Below the pieces are notes generated by a model, which worked only from the letters and a program-made list of their open reading frames with translations, did no database searches and was not told where the DNA came from. 48,637 nucleotides of DNA from Candidatus Acetothermia bacterium. GTDB taxonomy: Bacteria > Bipolaricaulota > Bipolaricaulia > RBG-16-55-9 > DRXL01. Positions within the stretch are counted from its first letter, which is position 1, and each line of letters starts with the position of its first letter. The position numbers and the translations under genes are program-made. This document shows, piece after piece, positions 33,365-41,053 of this stretch. The stretch is taken from assembly GCA_016179105.1 (NCBI GenBank), contig JACOSB010000139.1:1-48637 (forward strand), in the 5' to 3' direction.

Positions 33365-33760
33365 ATGTATCTCGAAGGAGAGAGGAATGACAACACCCGA
33401 AGCAACAAAGCAGTCCTCGGCTTTATTGTGTTCGGCGCTGTCCTGGGTATCAGCGGATGGATCATAGGCCAATTCTTCATCGGCCTTGAGGCGGAGCGTG
33501 GCCGTCTGGCTTGGGAAAATGAGCGTTTGAACCTGGCCAACAAACAGCTCGAATGGACTGTGGAGGGCCTGAAGGCTACAAGCAGGATACCGGAGTATGA
33601 AAAGGCCATTGAAGAGCTGAAAACGCAACTCACTGACAAGGAGATGTTCTACAGCCAGCTGGTCCAAGCGTACCGGGACCAGGTGCGGCAGCTCCAGGAT
33701 GAGTACAGCCAAAGGCTGCGGGCATTGCGCCAGCAGCTGGACTCGCCCTCCACAAAGTGA
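33365..33760 (+). CDS. Membrane-anchored coiled-coil protein (131 aa)
   Basis: TAGGAG precedes the ATG. One membrane helix (residues 15-38, AVLGFIVFGAVLGISGWIIGQFFI) is followed by about 90 residues of coiled coil (ENERLNLANKQLEWTVEGLK). The C terminus is basic and disordered. It could be a tether or spacer in a membrane complex. No family is recognised. It lies 86 bases after the HerA-like gene, so it may be a separate transcript. Confidence 0.65.
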   Translation: MYLEGERNDNTRSNKAVLGFIVFGAVLGISGWIIGQFFIGLEAERGRLAWENERLNLANKQLEWTVEGLKATSRIPEYEKAIEELKTQLTDKEMFYSQLVQAYRDQVRQLQDEYSQRLRALRQQLDSPSTK

Positions 33761-33777
33761 AAAAGGAAGGGACTGCA

Positions 33778-34047
33778 ATGGCCGCCTTTGTCGAGCTGGA
33801 GAAAGCGTGGAATGAGTACAGGCAGGCAAAGGCAGCTTTCGAGAAACACTTCTGGATCTACTACCACCAGAAGGCCAGGGTGCAAGAGCTGCTGCTGGAT
33901 TACATGGAAGGTTCCGGGGGCATGGGCGATCCTGGGATCAGACAGATGCTCGAGGAGCTGTCGGCCAAGACAGGCATCGAGTCCATGGCCGAAGAAATGT
34001 TCTTGGAAAGGAAGAAGAAAAATGCCGATGGATGGCTTCACCGATGA
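33778..34047 (+). CDS. Small helical protein (89 aa)
   Basis: ATG 33778 is preceded by AAGGAAGGG; a GTG at 33757 that overlaps the previous stop is a poorer choice. The protein is almost all helix (LEKAWNEYRQAKAAFEKHFWIYYHQKARVQELLLDYM) and probably forms coiled-coil bundles. It overlaps the next gene by 26 bases in another frame. No family is recognised. Confidence 0.6.
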   Translation: MAAFVELEKAWNEYRQAKAAFEKHFWIYYHQKARVQELLLDYMEGSGGMGDPGIRQMLEELSAKTGIESMAEEMFLERKKKNADGWLHR

Positions 34048-34723
34048 AGAGCTGGCTTTGATCAAGCGATGGCGGCAGAGAAATGCCATCGACCCTAATA
34101 GGCTGATCTCAGAAGAGACGGCAAGGGCCATACTGGACGAGATCAAGCGGCTGGGTGGGATGCCCAGAAGACTGCACAACAGAGTGCAGACACGTTCCCA
34201 TTATGATCGGCCTTCCAATGGAAGCCCTTCGGGCAAGGTGAGGCCCCAGGATCTCAGGCACAGGGACACCTCGGTCAAACACTTTGAGAAGGACCCTGCT
34301 CCTCAAGTTGATCTGGGCAAGGACTTCGCTGGCATAGGCCATGCCTCTGATATTTGGCTGGAAGTGAAGAGCCAGCAGGCAAGTGAAGACAGCCCTGATG
34401 AGTTTTCTTTCCTGGATGCGTACGAACACATCGCTGCTGAAAACATAAAGAACTTTGGGCAGGTTGAAGGGCCGGAGACCTATGAAACACGTGGCGAACG
34501 CAGCGTGCAGCAGATCAATGACGCTTGGGTGCTTGACGAGTATGAGCACCAATCGGCCATAAACATGGAATTTTTCGGTAACCCCCACCCGGACCCTGGC
34601 ACGCCCCTTGTCCCAGAGCTCGAATATTTGGGGCCACAGTCGATGCTGGATGACCCCATGAGGCCGCCTTGGTTCCAAGAGACGATTCAGCAGCCAATGC
34701 TTGAGGAGGAGCAGGAGTTATGA
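34022..34723 (+). CDS. Acidic, mostly disordered protein (233 aa)
   Basis: ATG 34022 follows GGAAAGGAAGAAG. The first 55 residues are a helical module (EELALIKRWRQRNAIDPNRLISEETARAILDEI); the rest is acidic and rich in Pro, Gln and Glu (ending QQPMLEEEQEL). No recognised domain. The TGA overlaps the start of the next small frame (ATGA). It may be a linker or adaptor of the preceding small proteins. Confidence 0.55.
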   Translation: MPMDGFTDEELALIKRWRQRNAIDPNRLISEETARAILDEIKRLGGMPRRLHNRVQTRSHYDRPSNGSPSGKVRPQDLRHRDTSVKHFEKDPAPQVDLGKDFAGIGHASDIWLEVKSQQASEDSPDEFSFLDAYEHIAAENIKNFGQVEGPETYETRGERSVQQINDAWVLDEYEHQSAINMEFFGNPHPDPGTPLVPELEYLGPQSMLDDPMRPPWFQETIQQPMLEEEQEL

Positions 34724-34836
34724 TAAAAGTTCATCAGCCGTTCAACGTGTTCTTTGGCCCATCGAACACTTGCTCATACCCGTGCATGTCGCTCTGGCGT
34801 GCAATCTCAGTTATTGGGGCGTCACACATGGACTGA
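34720..34836 (+). CDS. Very small coding frame (38 aa)
   Basis: ATG overlaps the TGA of the upstream gene (ATGA) with GGAGG-type bases before it (GCAGGAGTT). It ends 14 bases inside the duplicated promoter block that precedes the paralog pair. The product contains TCSYPCMSLW; it may be a remnant or leader peptide. Support is limited to coupling. Confidence 0.35.
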   Translation: MIKVHQPFNVFFGPSNTCSYPCMSLWRAISVIGASHMD

Positions 34837-34887
34837 GAGCATCCATGCTTTGTCCTTCTGGGATGAATCAAGGGTTATAATGCATTG
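34822..34887 (+). promoter_or_regulatory. Promoter block 1 of the paralog pair
   Basis: TATAAT at 34876-34881 is 6 bases before ATG 34888, so the transcript is probably leaderless. The block TCACACATGG...ATGCTTTGTCCTT...GGTTATAATGC recurs at 35560-35624. A -35 is unclear: TTGTCC at 34850-34855 would be 20 bases from the -10. Confidence 0.6.
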
Positions 34888-35472
34888 ATGGATAACCGCA
34901 AAGACTCAGAAGAAGAATACAGGCATGAGACATGGCCGCCAAGGGAAGCATTAGATAATTCCCCCTTGACGAGCTGGGCTAAGGATGGGGAACGCAGGTC
35001 GGGATTTTTCCGGATATTAGATATAATATATTCAATCCGCCTAGCTGTAGCGCTGGTAGTGCTCATATTCTTGGCGGGAGTCTATGTCCGCAATCTGAGC
35101 GTCCACTATAGCCCGTCGGAAACTTTCAAAAGGCAGCTACTCAGCAGTCGTTTTGTGATTACAGAATCGGCTCAGAAAGCGCCAGCCACTGGCGGCTTAC
35201 CCAATCTCATCTTTAAGGCTGATATGTACAACGATACATCTGGCTCCCAAACAGCCCTAAAGCGAGAGACTGTCATATTCAGCCTCGCTCTATATTACGA
35301 AGATGACAAGGTCGTTGGCATCCTCTTGAAGGGTGCGAGGTTCAGGTTGAATGACTGTAAGGAGATAACCTTTGCCAGCGAAGACTGCATGACTGTAGAT
35401 GTGGACACGAAGACAATCCATTTCCCGTATTGGTTCTATGATTACATGAAGCTTTTCAAGTTCGAGAAATAA
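34888..35472 (+). CDS. Membrane-anchored protein, paralog 1 (194 aa)
   Basis: ATG 34888 gives MDNRKDSEEE. A single membrane helix (about residues 47-66, LAVALVVLIFLAGVYV) follows a polar N terminus. The outer part, beginning SVHYSPSETFKRQLLSSRFVITES, is a strand-rich domain of about 125 residues, containing Cys pairs in LNDCKEITFASEDC. It is about 40 percent alike by eye to the next gene, with the same order of features. No family is recognised. The outside domain is probably periplasmic or extracellular. Confidence 0.7.
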   Translation: MDNRKDSEEEYRHETWPPREALDNSPLTSWAKDGERRSGFFRILDIIYSIRLAVALVVLIFLAGVYVRNLSVHYSPSETFKRQLLSSRFVITESAQKAPATGGLPNLIFKADMYNDTSGSQTALKRETVIFSLALYYEDDKVVGILLKGARFRLNDCKEITFASEDCMTVDVDTKTIHFPYWFYDYMKLFKFEK

Positions 35473-35559
35473 TGACCATGTGGATGAAACCTCATTTGGC
35501 TTAAGCAACCGATACCTACGAAGCTTCCTCTGTGGCGTAATGATTCTCTCAGTGAGGTC

Positions 35560-35624
35560 TCACACATGGGTAGGAACATCAATGCTTTGTCCTTACAGGC
35601 CGCATGAAGGGTTATAATGCGTCG
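35560..35624 (+). promoter_or_regulatory. Promoter block 2 of the paralog pair
   Basis: TATAAT at 35613-35618 is again 6 bases before the ATG (35625). Most of the 65 bases upstream match block 1, with one small indel. Confidence 0.6.
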
Positions 35625-36215
35625 ATGGATGAACGCAGAGGCTTAGACGACAGGCAGGGCCAACAGTCAGGGCAACCCAAACGAACTGTGATTGATTATT
35701 TGCGCGACCGCCCCTGGCTTACATTGAGTCTCGTCATCCAGGTGGTAATGCTGCTAATCTTGGCTGGAGTCTACCTTTACAATCTGGGCATCCACTTTGA
35801 CCCATCGGAGACCTTCTCTAGGCAGCTTCTAAACAGTCATTTTGTGATTGCCGAGTCAGCCCAGAAATCCACAGACAATGCTGGGAATTATATAACTATC
35901 ACTTTCAAGGCAGAAATGTACGATGATGCTGTCGGCTCACCCATGAAGGGCCAAAAACTGGGTTCGGTCGCATTCACTCTCGAACCTATCTACATTGATA
36001 GATACATTTATGCCAACCATCTGTTAGCAGGGTTAGTCGCCTTCCATAAGGATGCGAAATTCAGGTTGCGCGATTGTAGGCACTTAGGCTTCTTCCCGCG
36101 AGGCTTTGGTAGCGAGTATATGGGATGTATGGGGTCAGATTTTAAGACCAAGAGCGTGCATATCGATACATATTATTATGACTTTAGAGACCTCTTCTTG
36201 TTCGACAAACAATGA
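35625..36215 (+). CDS. Membrane-anchored protein, paralog 2 (196 aa)
   Basis: Starts MDERRGLDDRQGQQ, with a membrane helix at about 35-56 (LSLVIQVVMLLILAGVYLYN). The outer domain, beginning GIHFDPSETFSRQLLNSHFVIAESAQKS, shares SETF.RQLL.S.FVI.ESAQK with paralog 1. The later portion diverges (extra insertion with HLLAGLVAFHKDAKFRLRDCR). Two recent tandem copies with a matched promoter suggest a gene family under diversifying use. I prefer this start to ATG 35604 because the repeated promoter block matches it. Confidence 0.7.
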   Translation: MDERRGLDDRQGQQSGQPKRTVIDYLRDRPWLTLSLVIQVVMLLILAGVYLYNLGIHFDPSETFSRQLLNSHFVIAESAQKSTDNAGNYITITFKAEMYDDAVGSPMKGQKLGSVAFTLEPIYIDRYIYANHLLAGLVAFHKDAKFRLRDCRHLGFFPRGFGSEYMGCMGSDFKTKSVHIDTYYYDFRDLFLFDKQ

Positions 36216-36314
36216 CCAAACGGTAGGAATCACCTTTCAGTTCAGCAATTGATATCCATACAACTCCCGCTTGCGTGCGTTCAAACTGGGGCCGCAGAGT
36301 TGAATTCATGCCCG

Positions 36315-36803
36315 TTAAAGATGCTTCTCCATAACCAATTCATCATAATATCGCCCATCGACAAACAATTCTTTTTCCAGCTTGCCAACAGTTTTGAATC
36401 CGAATTTCTCATAGAGCTTGACCGCAGCCGTTTGTACGGAAGTCACGGTCAGTTTGACTTTAGCAATTGCGCTATTTTTCACAATCTCTGACAGGGCGCT
36501 TTGCATCAATTTTTTCCCAACCCCTTGGCCTCTATATTCTTTCTTCACAAACACTCCGAAAATGTTGGCGATATGCTGGATTTTTGTTTCGCTCTCAAAA
36601 TAATACACAATCATGCCGACAGGCTTGTCGTCAGACAGGGCGAACAAGACATTGCTCAATCTTCTTTTCCACACATCCTCTGAAAGTTGCTCCGTATATT
36701 CATAAGAACTACTATATGCGATTGGGTCGCTCTGAAGGGCCTCTAGCCTTAAGTCCCTATGCTCCTTCCATCTGTCCTCAGGTAGTTTTTTGACTTCAAT
36801 CAT
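36315..36803 (-). CDS. GNAT-family N-acetyltransferase (162 aa)
   Basis: The acetyl-CoA-binding motif is VFVKKEYRGQGVGKKLMQSALSE (Q/R-x-x-G-x-G). The N-terminal part (KHRDLRLEALQSDPIAYSSS) and the late helix (VKLYEKFGFKTVGK) match aminoglycoside/ribosomal-type GNAT proteins. Its ATG overlaps the stop of the WGR gene by 4 bases, so it is the last gene of the HIT-WGR-GNAT operon. The substrate is not apparent. Confidence 0.9.
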   Translation of the reverse strand: MIEVKKLPEDRWKEHRDLRLEALQSDPIAYSSSYEYTEQLSEDVWKRRLSNVLFALSDDKPVGMIVYYFESETKIQHIANIFGVFVKKEYRGQGVGKKLMQSALSEIVKNSAIAKVKLTVTSVQTAAVKLYEKFGFKTVGKLEKELFVDGRYYDELVMEKHL

Positions 36804-37078
36804 TGCACCCTTTCATACCCATGCAGTTCCCTTTGGCGGGCAACCTTCTGGATGAGCTTCCGCATTTCATCTGAAGGGAGCCACACGAATTTTCTCTTCC
36901 CTCTGGTGTGCAAGCGCCCCCACCTCTGAATCAAACACGGCTGATTCCAAAGGTCAGGCTCGATGGAGAGCGAGTAAAACCTGAACCGATTTTTTGAGGG
37001 GTCAATGGAGTGCCAGACGGCCAAAGTGCCCTCTCGCTTGGAAGTCCTAGCGACATCACTTCTTTTGAAAACTGGCAT
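36800..37078 (-). CDS. WGR-domain protein (92 aa)
   Basis: The core RFYSLSIEPDLWNQPCLIQRWGRLHTRGKRKF is a WGR domain (Trp-Gly-Arg), a module found in eukaryotic PARPs and in bacterial DNA-end-related or nucleic-acid proteins. ATG 37076-37078 is preceded by GGGAG (9 bases). A longer frame from 37105 lacks a site. It is the middle gene of the operon; the domain stands alone. Confidence 0.85.
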   Translation of the reverse strand: MPVFKRSDVARTSKREGTLAVWHSIDPSKNRFRFYSLSIEPDLWNQPCLIQRWGRLHTRGKRKFVWLPSDEMRKLIQKVARQRELHGYERVQ

Positions 37079-37101
37079 TCTTGCTCCCTTTTGGCACTGA
37101 A

Positions 37102-37530
37102 TCAACGGCGCAGAGCGGCCTTGATGCGTTCAGCGATTTTATTCAACGTCTCCCTGGGAGGCCGCACAGCATAACTGGGCCCAAATTTCAGGCCGAACCC
37201 ATCGCCCTTGAATCTGGGGAACACATGCAGGTGCACATGAAAAACCTCCTGGCCTGCCACTTCTCCGTCAGCCAAGAAGAGATTCACTCCTTCGCAGCGG
37301 ACGCCTGCACCCCGAACGGCTTGGCTCACTTCCATCGCAACCCGGAAAAGATGCGCTCCAGTGTCCTGCTCAAGGTCAGCTAAGTAAGCCGCGTGAGCGT
37401 TAGGGATGACCAGCACATGGCCGAGATTGACAGGCTGGATATCCATGAAGGCCGTTACCTTTTCCTCGGCATAGACAATGCTGGCTTCAGCTCGCCCCTG
37501 AAGTATCTGGCAAAAGATGCAATCTTGCAT
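37102..37530 (-). CDS. HIT-family (histidine triad) hydrolase (142 aa)
   Basis: HVHLHVFPRF is the histidine triad (H-x-H-x-H-x-x), and the N-terminal MQDCIFCQILQGRAEASIVYAEE is the classic HIT start. These enzymes hydrolyse nucleoside phosphoramidates or AMP conjugates. ATG 37530 is used because it gives this canonical start; the longer frame to 37563 adds eleven unlike residues. First gene of a minus-strand operon with WGR and GNAT. Confidence 0.95.
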   Translation of the reverse strand: MQDCIFCQILQGRAEASIVYAEEKVTAFMDIQPVNLGHVLVIPNAHAAYLADLEQDTGAHLFRVAMEVSQAVRGAGVRCEGVNLFLADGEVAGQEVFHVHLHVFPRFKGDGFGLKFGPSYAVRPPRETLNKIAERIKAALRR

Positions 37531-37907
37531 GATGGGATAGTTTCGCAAATTCCACAGGCGCAAACCACAACAAGGGCAGCCGATTCAACAGCGTTGGCTC
37601 TTGTTGGTTATATTAAGGAATTGGCACGGGCCTTTACCTTAACGCGCCTTCATCAACACAGGCACGCATCGCCGCCTGAAACCCTTAAATGGCCCTCAGG
37701 CCAATTTATAGGCTTTCGCTGCTTTTGTTTTCAAGCTGTTTCCGCAGCACGGCGGCTTGCTCTGGCTGACTGCGACTGGCCCTCCCTTGCGGTCGGGTGC
37801 TCACGCAGTTCGCACCTCGCCATCCGGCGAGGCCCAAATTCTAATCCCAATAGAGGGTGCGAGCCTTGAGGGGCTTACGCTCTCAACGAGGGAAGGGAGG
37901 TGAAATC
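37531..37907 (+). other. 377-base noncoding stretch with RNA-like structure
   Basis: No convincing gene. CCTCGCC at 37815-37821 pairs perfectly with 37826-37832 (loop ATCC), and ACTGCG (37769-37774) pairs with CGCAGT (37804-37809). The stretch from 37700 is GC-rich, unlike the 37560-37650 part. It may be a structured leader of the small-gene array beginning at 37908. Confidence 0.4.
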
Positions 37908-38174
37908 GTGCAAGAGATGAAGCCGTTGAAAATGTCCTACACGAAGGGAAGGCCGGCCGATGAGCTGACGGCAGCCATCATCGAGTATGTAGACATGTAT
38001 CAGTTTGCGGAGGAGCTTGTCCGCACCTTGAGCGAGGCTAAGAAAAAGGGTGGATTGTCGCCAAAAGTGGAATTGAGAGAAGCCCAGGAATTCTGGCTCT
38101 GTCTGATGAATGACGCATGGGAGCACGCCAAGGCATATGTGAATGGCCTGAAATTAGAGTCCAAGGGGCGTTGA
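37908..38174 (+). CDS. Small protein, first of the TTGATT-hairpin array (88 aa)
   Basis: GTG 37908 follows GGGAGGTGAAATC. The product (VQEMKPLKMSYTKGRPADELT, then helices IIEYVDMYQFAEELVRTLSEA and EAQEFWLCLMNDAWEHAKAYV) is all helical. The TGA lies inside the loop of the stem-loop 38164-38186. No family is recognised; it resembles small phage or plasmid regulators. Confidence 0.65.
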   Translation: MQEMKPLKMSYTKGRPADELTAAIIEYVDMYQFAEELVRTLSEAKKKGGLSPKVELREAQEFWLCLMNDAWEHAKAYVNGLKLESKGR

Positions 38175-38186
38175 TTGTTTGCCCCT
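38164..38186 (+). promoter_or_regulatory. TTGATT stem-loop 1
   Basis: AGGGGC (38164-38169) pairs with GCCCCT (38181-38186) around GTTGATTGTTT. The stop codon of the upstream gene is in the loop. No T-run follows. Confidence 0.65.
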
Positions 38187-38217
38187 GAGACACTTCAACA
38201 AACAGGGAGGTGATGGC

Positions 38218-38325
38218 ATGAGATGCAGAATCAGAGACTGCACAAGCCAGACAGAAGGTGTAAGCGGCTTCTGCCTGGAGCATGAGTGCAGGCTTTGGAG
38301 CATGGCCCATTTCGAATTGGGTTAG
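38218..38325 (+). CDS. Tiny Cys-rich protein (35 aa)
   Basis: ATG follows CAGGGAGGTGATGGC, a near-perfect ribosome site. The product has Cys in the pattern CRIRDC...FCLEHEC and may bind a metal as a minimal zinc finger (C-x4-C-x10-C-x3-HEC). No homolog is known to me. Strong initiation and conserved array context support coding. Confidence 0.55.
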   Translation: MRCRIRDCTSQTEGVSGFCLEHECRLWSMAHFELG

Positions 38326-38335
38326 CCAAAAATTT

Positions 38336-38361
38336 GAGGCCCCATTGATTCTTGGGGCCTC
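38336..38361 (+). promoter_or_regulatory. TTGATT stem-loop 2
   Basis: GAGGCCCCA (38336-38344) pairs perfectly with TGGGGCCTC (38353-38361) around TTGATTCT. It lies 11 bases after the stop of the tiny protein. Confidence 0.7.
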
Positions 38362-38399
38362 ATCCTTAAGAACTTTGAAAAAAATTGGGGGGTGAGATA

Positions 38400-38642
38400 A
38401 TGGAAGAACAAACCAATGGGAATTTCAGGATATACCTTGTCAGCGGAGACGGAAAGCAGGCAGAGATCGGGCGCTTTGCCCCAGAAGAGGAGAAGAGGGC
38501 CTTTGAAGTTTGGGAAGCACTGGCTGACAAGCTCTTGGGATGGGAACCAACCGACGGCAAGACCAAGGCCTTGGGCGTAGTGATAGAAACCGACAAGATG
38601 GTAATTGCCAAGAGGTTTGTGATCGTCAGGGGAGGGCATTGA
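38400..38642 (+). CDS. Small protein (80 aa) of the TTGATT array
   Basis: ATG 38400 follows GGGGGGTGAGATA. The sequence reads FRIYLVSGDGKQAEIGRFAPEEEKRAFEVWEALADKLLGW, a beta-alpha module, then LGVVIETDKMVIAKRFVIVRG. No family is recognised. Its TGA is inside the loop of stem-loop 3, the same arrangement as the first gene of the array. Confidence 0.7.
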   Translation: MEEQTNGNFRIYLVSGDGKQAEIGRFAPEEEKRAFEVWEALADKLLGWEPTDGKTKALGVVIETDKMVIAKRFVIVRGGH

Positions 38643-38653
38643 TTTTGGCCCTC
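38632..38653 (+). promoter_or_regulatory. TTGATT stem-loop 3
   Basis: GAGGGC (38632-38637) pairs with GCCCTC (38648-38653) around ATTGATTTTG. The stop codon lies in the loop; TTT follows the stem. Confidence 0.65.
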
Positions 38654-38685
38654 TTTCAAAATTCCAAAAAATGGGGAGGTGCGAT

Positions 38686-38940
38686 ATGGATCAAAAAGAC
38701 GATGAGCTTTTCAGGGAAGAAGGTGTAGTCTACAGTTACTCGGACGAGCAGGCCATCGGCGAGGGGGTGCTGATACCGTTCATAGCTCGCTTGCTCCATC
38801 ACTGCTTTTGTTCAATGATCTTGTTCAGATCAATGTCAAAACCCACAGATTTTAACTCCTTAGCTAATCTCAATTTCCAATCCTCTGATTCCGTGGAGAC
38901 GTTCAATACACCAGATAGGTTCGACGGCAGTTCGAGCTGA
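38686..38940 (+). pseudogene. DUF6573-like gene truncated by the adjoining TIR-like gene
   Basis: ATG 38686 follows GGGGAGGTGCGAT. The product starts MDQKDDELFREEGVVYSYSD and continues EQAIGEGVLIPF (to about 38781), resembling the start of DUF6573-type proteins (VIYSYTRAQAIEDGVLVDV). After that the frame runs antisense through the 3' end of the TIR-like gene (38799-39641) to a stop at 38940, which is foreign. So the gene has lost its C-terminal part at or near 38781-38799, where a new segment was joined. Confidence 0.6.
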
Positions 38941-39641
38941 CTCGCTTGCAATAAAGCTATATTCTCACGCCCCAGTTGTGCCATGAAATAGCCCAATTCC
39001 AGAACCACGTTTTGTCGAGCTCTCGGCTGAGCCGATTCTGACGATGCTGTTGCCACATAACCCATATCGTCAGGGGTCAAAAGCACAACTGCATATGTGA
39101 CATCCGCATGTTTTTCAAATTTTTCTATAACAGTCTGGCCTTGTTCTGGCTGTTCTCCCAGAATTACAGATTCCAATTCAAGCTTCTCTAGGAATCTTGC
39201 GACGCTCTCACGCAATGCGACATCATGGCCATGGACGATAAAAACTTTCCGACCTCGCTGCGAAGTCATCTGAGAAGTTATGCTGGGACCTTTCCGCTGC
39301 TGAGATTGTTGTTTAAGAATTCGCCTTAGCTTGCCCTCAACAATCTCAAGAGCTGCGACTGCATAATCTATGGACTCTAGAAATACCTTCACATTTAGTA
39401 CACTTCGCTCGTTGATCACTGTAAGCGCTGTCTCGAACGTTGGGAATGTTCTTCCTGAGCCCGTCCAAAAACGAGAGATACCAAGCTCTGTAAGATCATC
39501 CTGAAGTTCTCCCCAGCGTGTATTCAAATCAGATCGGAGCAAAGGTGCATCCCTGCTGCCTTGTATCAACAGTTGCTTGTAGTTGAGGAGGTCTAAATGG
39601 AATTTCTCCACTTGGCCGAGAAGTTCTTTAGGATTATCCAT
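38799..39641 (-). CDS. TIR-like nucleotide-binding protein (COG4271 type, 280 aa)
   Basis: The N-terminal 125 residues are helical. Residues 131-255 match the predicted nucleotide-binding TIR-like domain: GRKVFIVHGHDVALRESVARFLEKL, then QTVIEKFEKHADVTYAVVLLTPDDMG, PRARQNVVLELGYFMAQLGR. Related TIR proteins degrade NAD or respond to cyclic nucleotides in antiphage systems. A role in defence is inference from the family and the neighbour. The end of the gene overlaps a truncated older gene, so it appears to be an insert. Confidence 0.85.
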   Translation of the reverse strand: MDNPKELLGQVEKFHLDLLNYKQLLIQGSRDAPLLRSDLNTRWGELQDDLTELGISRFWTGSGRTFPTFETALTVINERSVLNVKVFLESIDYAVAALEIVEGKLRRILKQQSQQRKGPSITSQMTSQRGRKVFIVHGHDVALRESVARFLEKLELESVILGEQPEQGQTVIEKFEKHADVTYAVVLLTPDDMGYVATASSESAQPRARQNVVLELGYFMAQLGRENIALLQASQLELPSNLSGVLNVSTESEDWKLRLAKELKSVGFDIDLNKIIEQKQ

Positions 39642-39937
39642 TTCGAATCATTCCATCAAGTTGCATTGATGTCTCCAATCAGTCCGCAATGACAGTCAAA
39701 TTATACAGTTAACCATGTAGTAATGATAAGGTCATTAACATCTCTATTAGTCGTTGTGCTGGCTCCCTTCTAAAAGCTAACAAGCGAAGCCCCACAGCGC
39801 AGTCAAGGAGGAGCGCAGGCTTTGCTGCTTAAGCCGAGCAATTCCTTGACGAGCGAGGAGGCGAGCTATAATGGAGTTCGAGAGGAGTAAGAGATTTGAT
39901 TTTAATGCACAAAAACAATTCTCTACATTGATGATCT

Positions 39938-41053
39938 ATGGGTGACATGCGAGTAATGATCTCAGGTCGAGTCTATGAACTCACTGATATGGGTTCAGCG
40001 ATGAATGAGGCGTTTCTTGACTTATATAAAGCGGTGTTCGACGGTCAACCTTATGATTTGGAGGAATTTGATAGAAAGGCGACTAAGTTTTTCGGCAACG
40101 TCTCTAGCGATCCAGTAAAACACGATGCGTTTTTCGGAAACCTTACACATATTTGGAAGTGGTACTTAGAAAACGGTAAATGGTTCGAGGCTGAACACTT
40201 GTGGTTGAATGCCCTACTTCCAGCACTTAGCTGGGAAGGCAAAAACAAGGGCCAATTTATTCACAAAGGGACGCCCTATTACTTTTGGGGTATGACCTCA
40301 ATCATCATGGGCGATCTAGATAGGGGCTTCGCCTTGATGCATCAGGCCTTAGAGGAAGACATCCGCAGAAAAGATAGGGATTGGAGGACTACCCCAGCCT
40401 TCGCTTTTGCCACACTGAAATACACAGAAGTGAATCAAGCTTTTGGAAGGTGGGTGCTTTACCAAGCCGAGTTTCTCGATGAGCTTCTCAAGTTATTTTG
40501 TACAACCCACGGAAGACAATTGACACTCGGTGATTTCAAACGCCGATTCCTAGAGAATCCGCCGAATTATGACACAGTTTTCATGTTCGCTTATGCTTTG
40601 GCTCGGTTGTTCCGTCACCATCAAATACTAGGCTATGCAGCAAGTAGCACCTTCGCTGCACAGCTGAAACTTAATCTCCTGTTTGATATCGCCCTCGTAA
40701 TTGAAGCGTTGATTAAAGCTAAAAACCCCAATCAAGGAAATTTCATCGTTCATGCTGCGTACTTGGCTGAACAAAGCAGTTTGGGACTCACCATGGAGCA
40801 ATTGGGACAAATCAACAGTAAATTCATTAACGATTTTGAGCCAACTCTTAAGGCTTTGATCAGTAACACATTTTCACTCGATGGGGGCAGAAAGCTCAGC
40901 AGGCTTGAAAGCGAGCTCGCAATCGCATATGGCATTAGGAATCACGGAGCGCATAATGTTACTGCGATACCTACGTTCTGGGAGCAGTTTACGTTAATAC
41001 GTCAAAGTTTGTTTAATATACTTTTTCTCTGTGTTGAAGTACTTTACAAATAA
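39938..41053 (+). CDS. Possible HEPN-domain protein (371 aa), divergent from the TIR gene
   Basis: No close family recognised. It is helical with many aromatics. Near the C terminus SELAIAYGIRNHGAHN, at residues 325-340, gives R-N-x-x-x-H (Arg334, His339), which matches the HEPN ribonuclease signature R-x4-H and lies between two helices as expected. HEPN proteins are common effectors in defence and toxin systems. The 296-base spacer to the TIR gene holds AT-rich sequence likely to contain both promoters. HEPN is a motif-based call only. Confidence 0.5.
   Translation: MGDMRVMISGRVYELTDMGSAMNEAFLDLYKAVFDGQPYDLEEFDRKATKFFGNVSSDPVKHDAFFGNLTHIWKWYLENGKWFEAEHLWLNALLPALSWEGKNKGQFIHKGTPYYFWGMTSIIMGDLDRGFALMHQALEEDIRRKDRDWRTTPAFAFATLKYTEVNQAFGRWVLYQAEFLDELLKLFCTTHGRQLTLGDFKRRFLENPPNYDTVFMFAYALARLFRHHQILGYAASSTFAAQLKLNLLFDIALVIEALIKAKNPNQGNFIVHAAYLAEQSSLGLTMEQLGQINSKFINDFEPTLKALISNTFSLDGGRKLSRLESELAIAYGIRNHGAHNVTAIPTFWEQFTLIRQSLFNILFLCVEVLYK

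Noticed and set aside
37393..37869. 158-codon frame opposite the HIT gene and into the leader region
   Set aside because: Half is antisense to the HIT triad; the rest is GC-rich structured sequence without a ribosome site.
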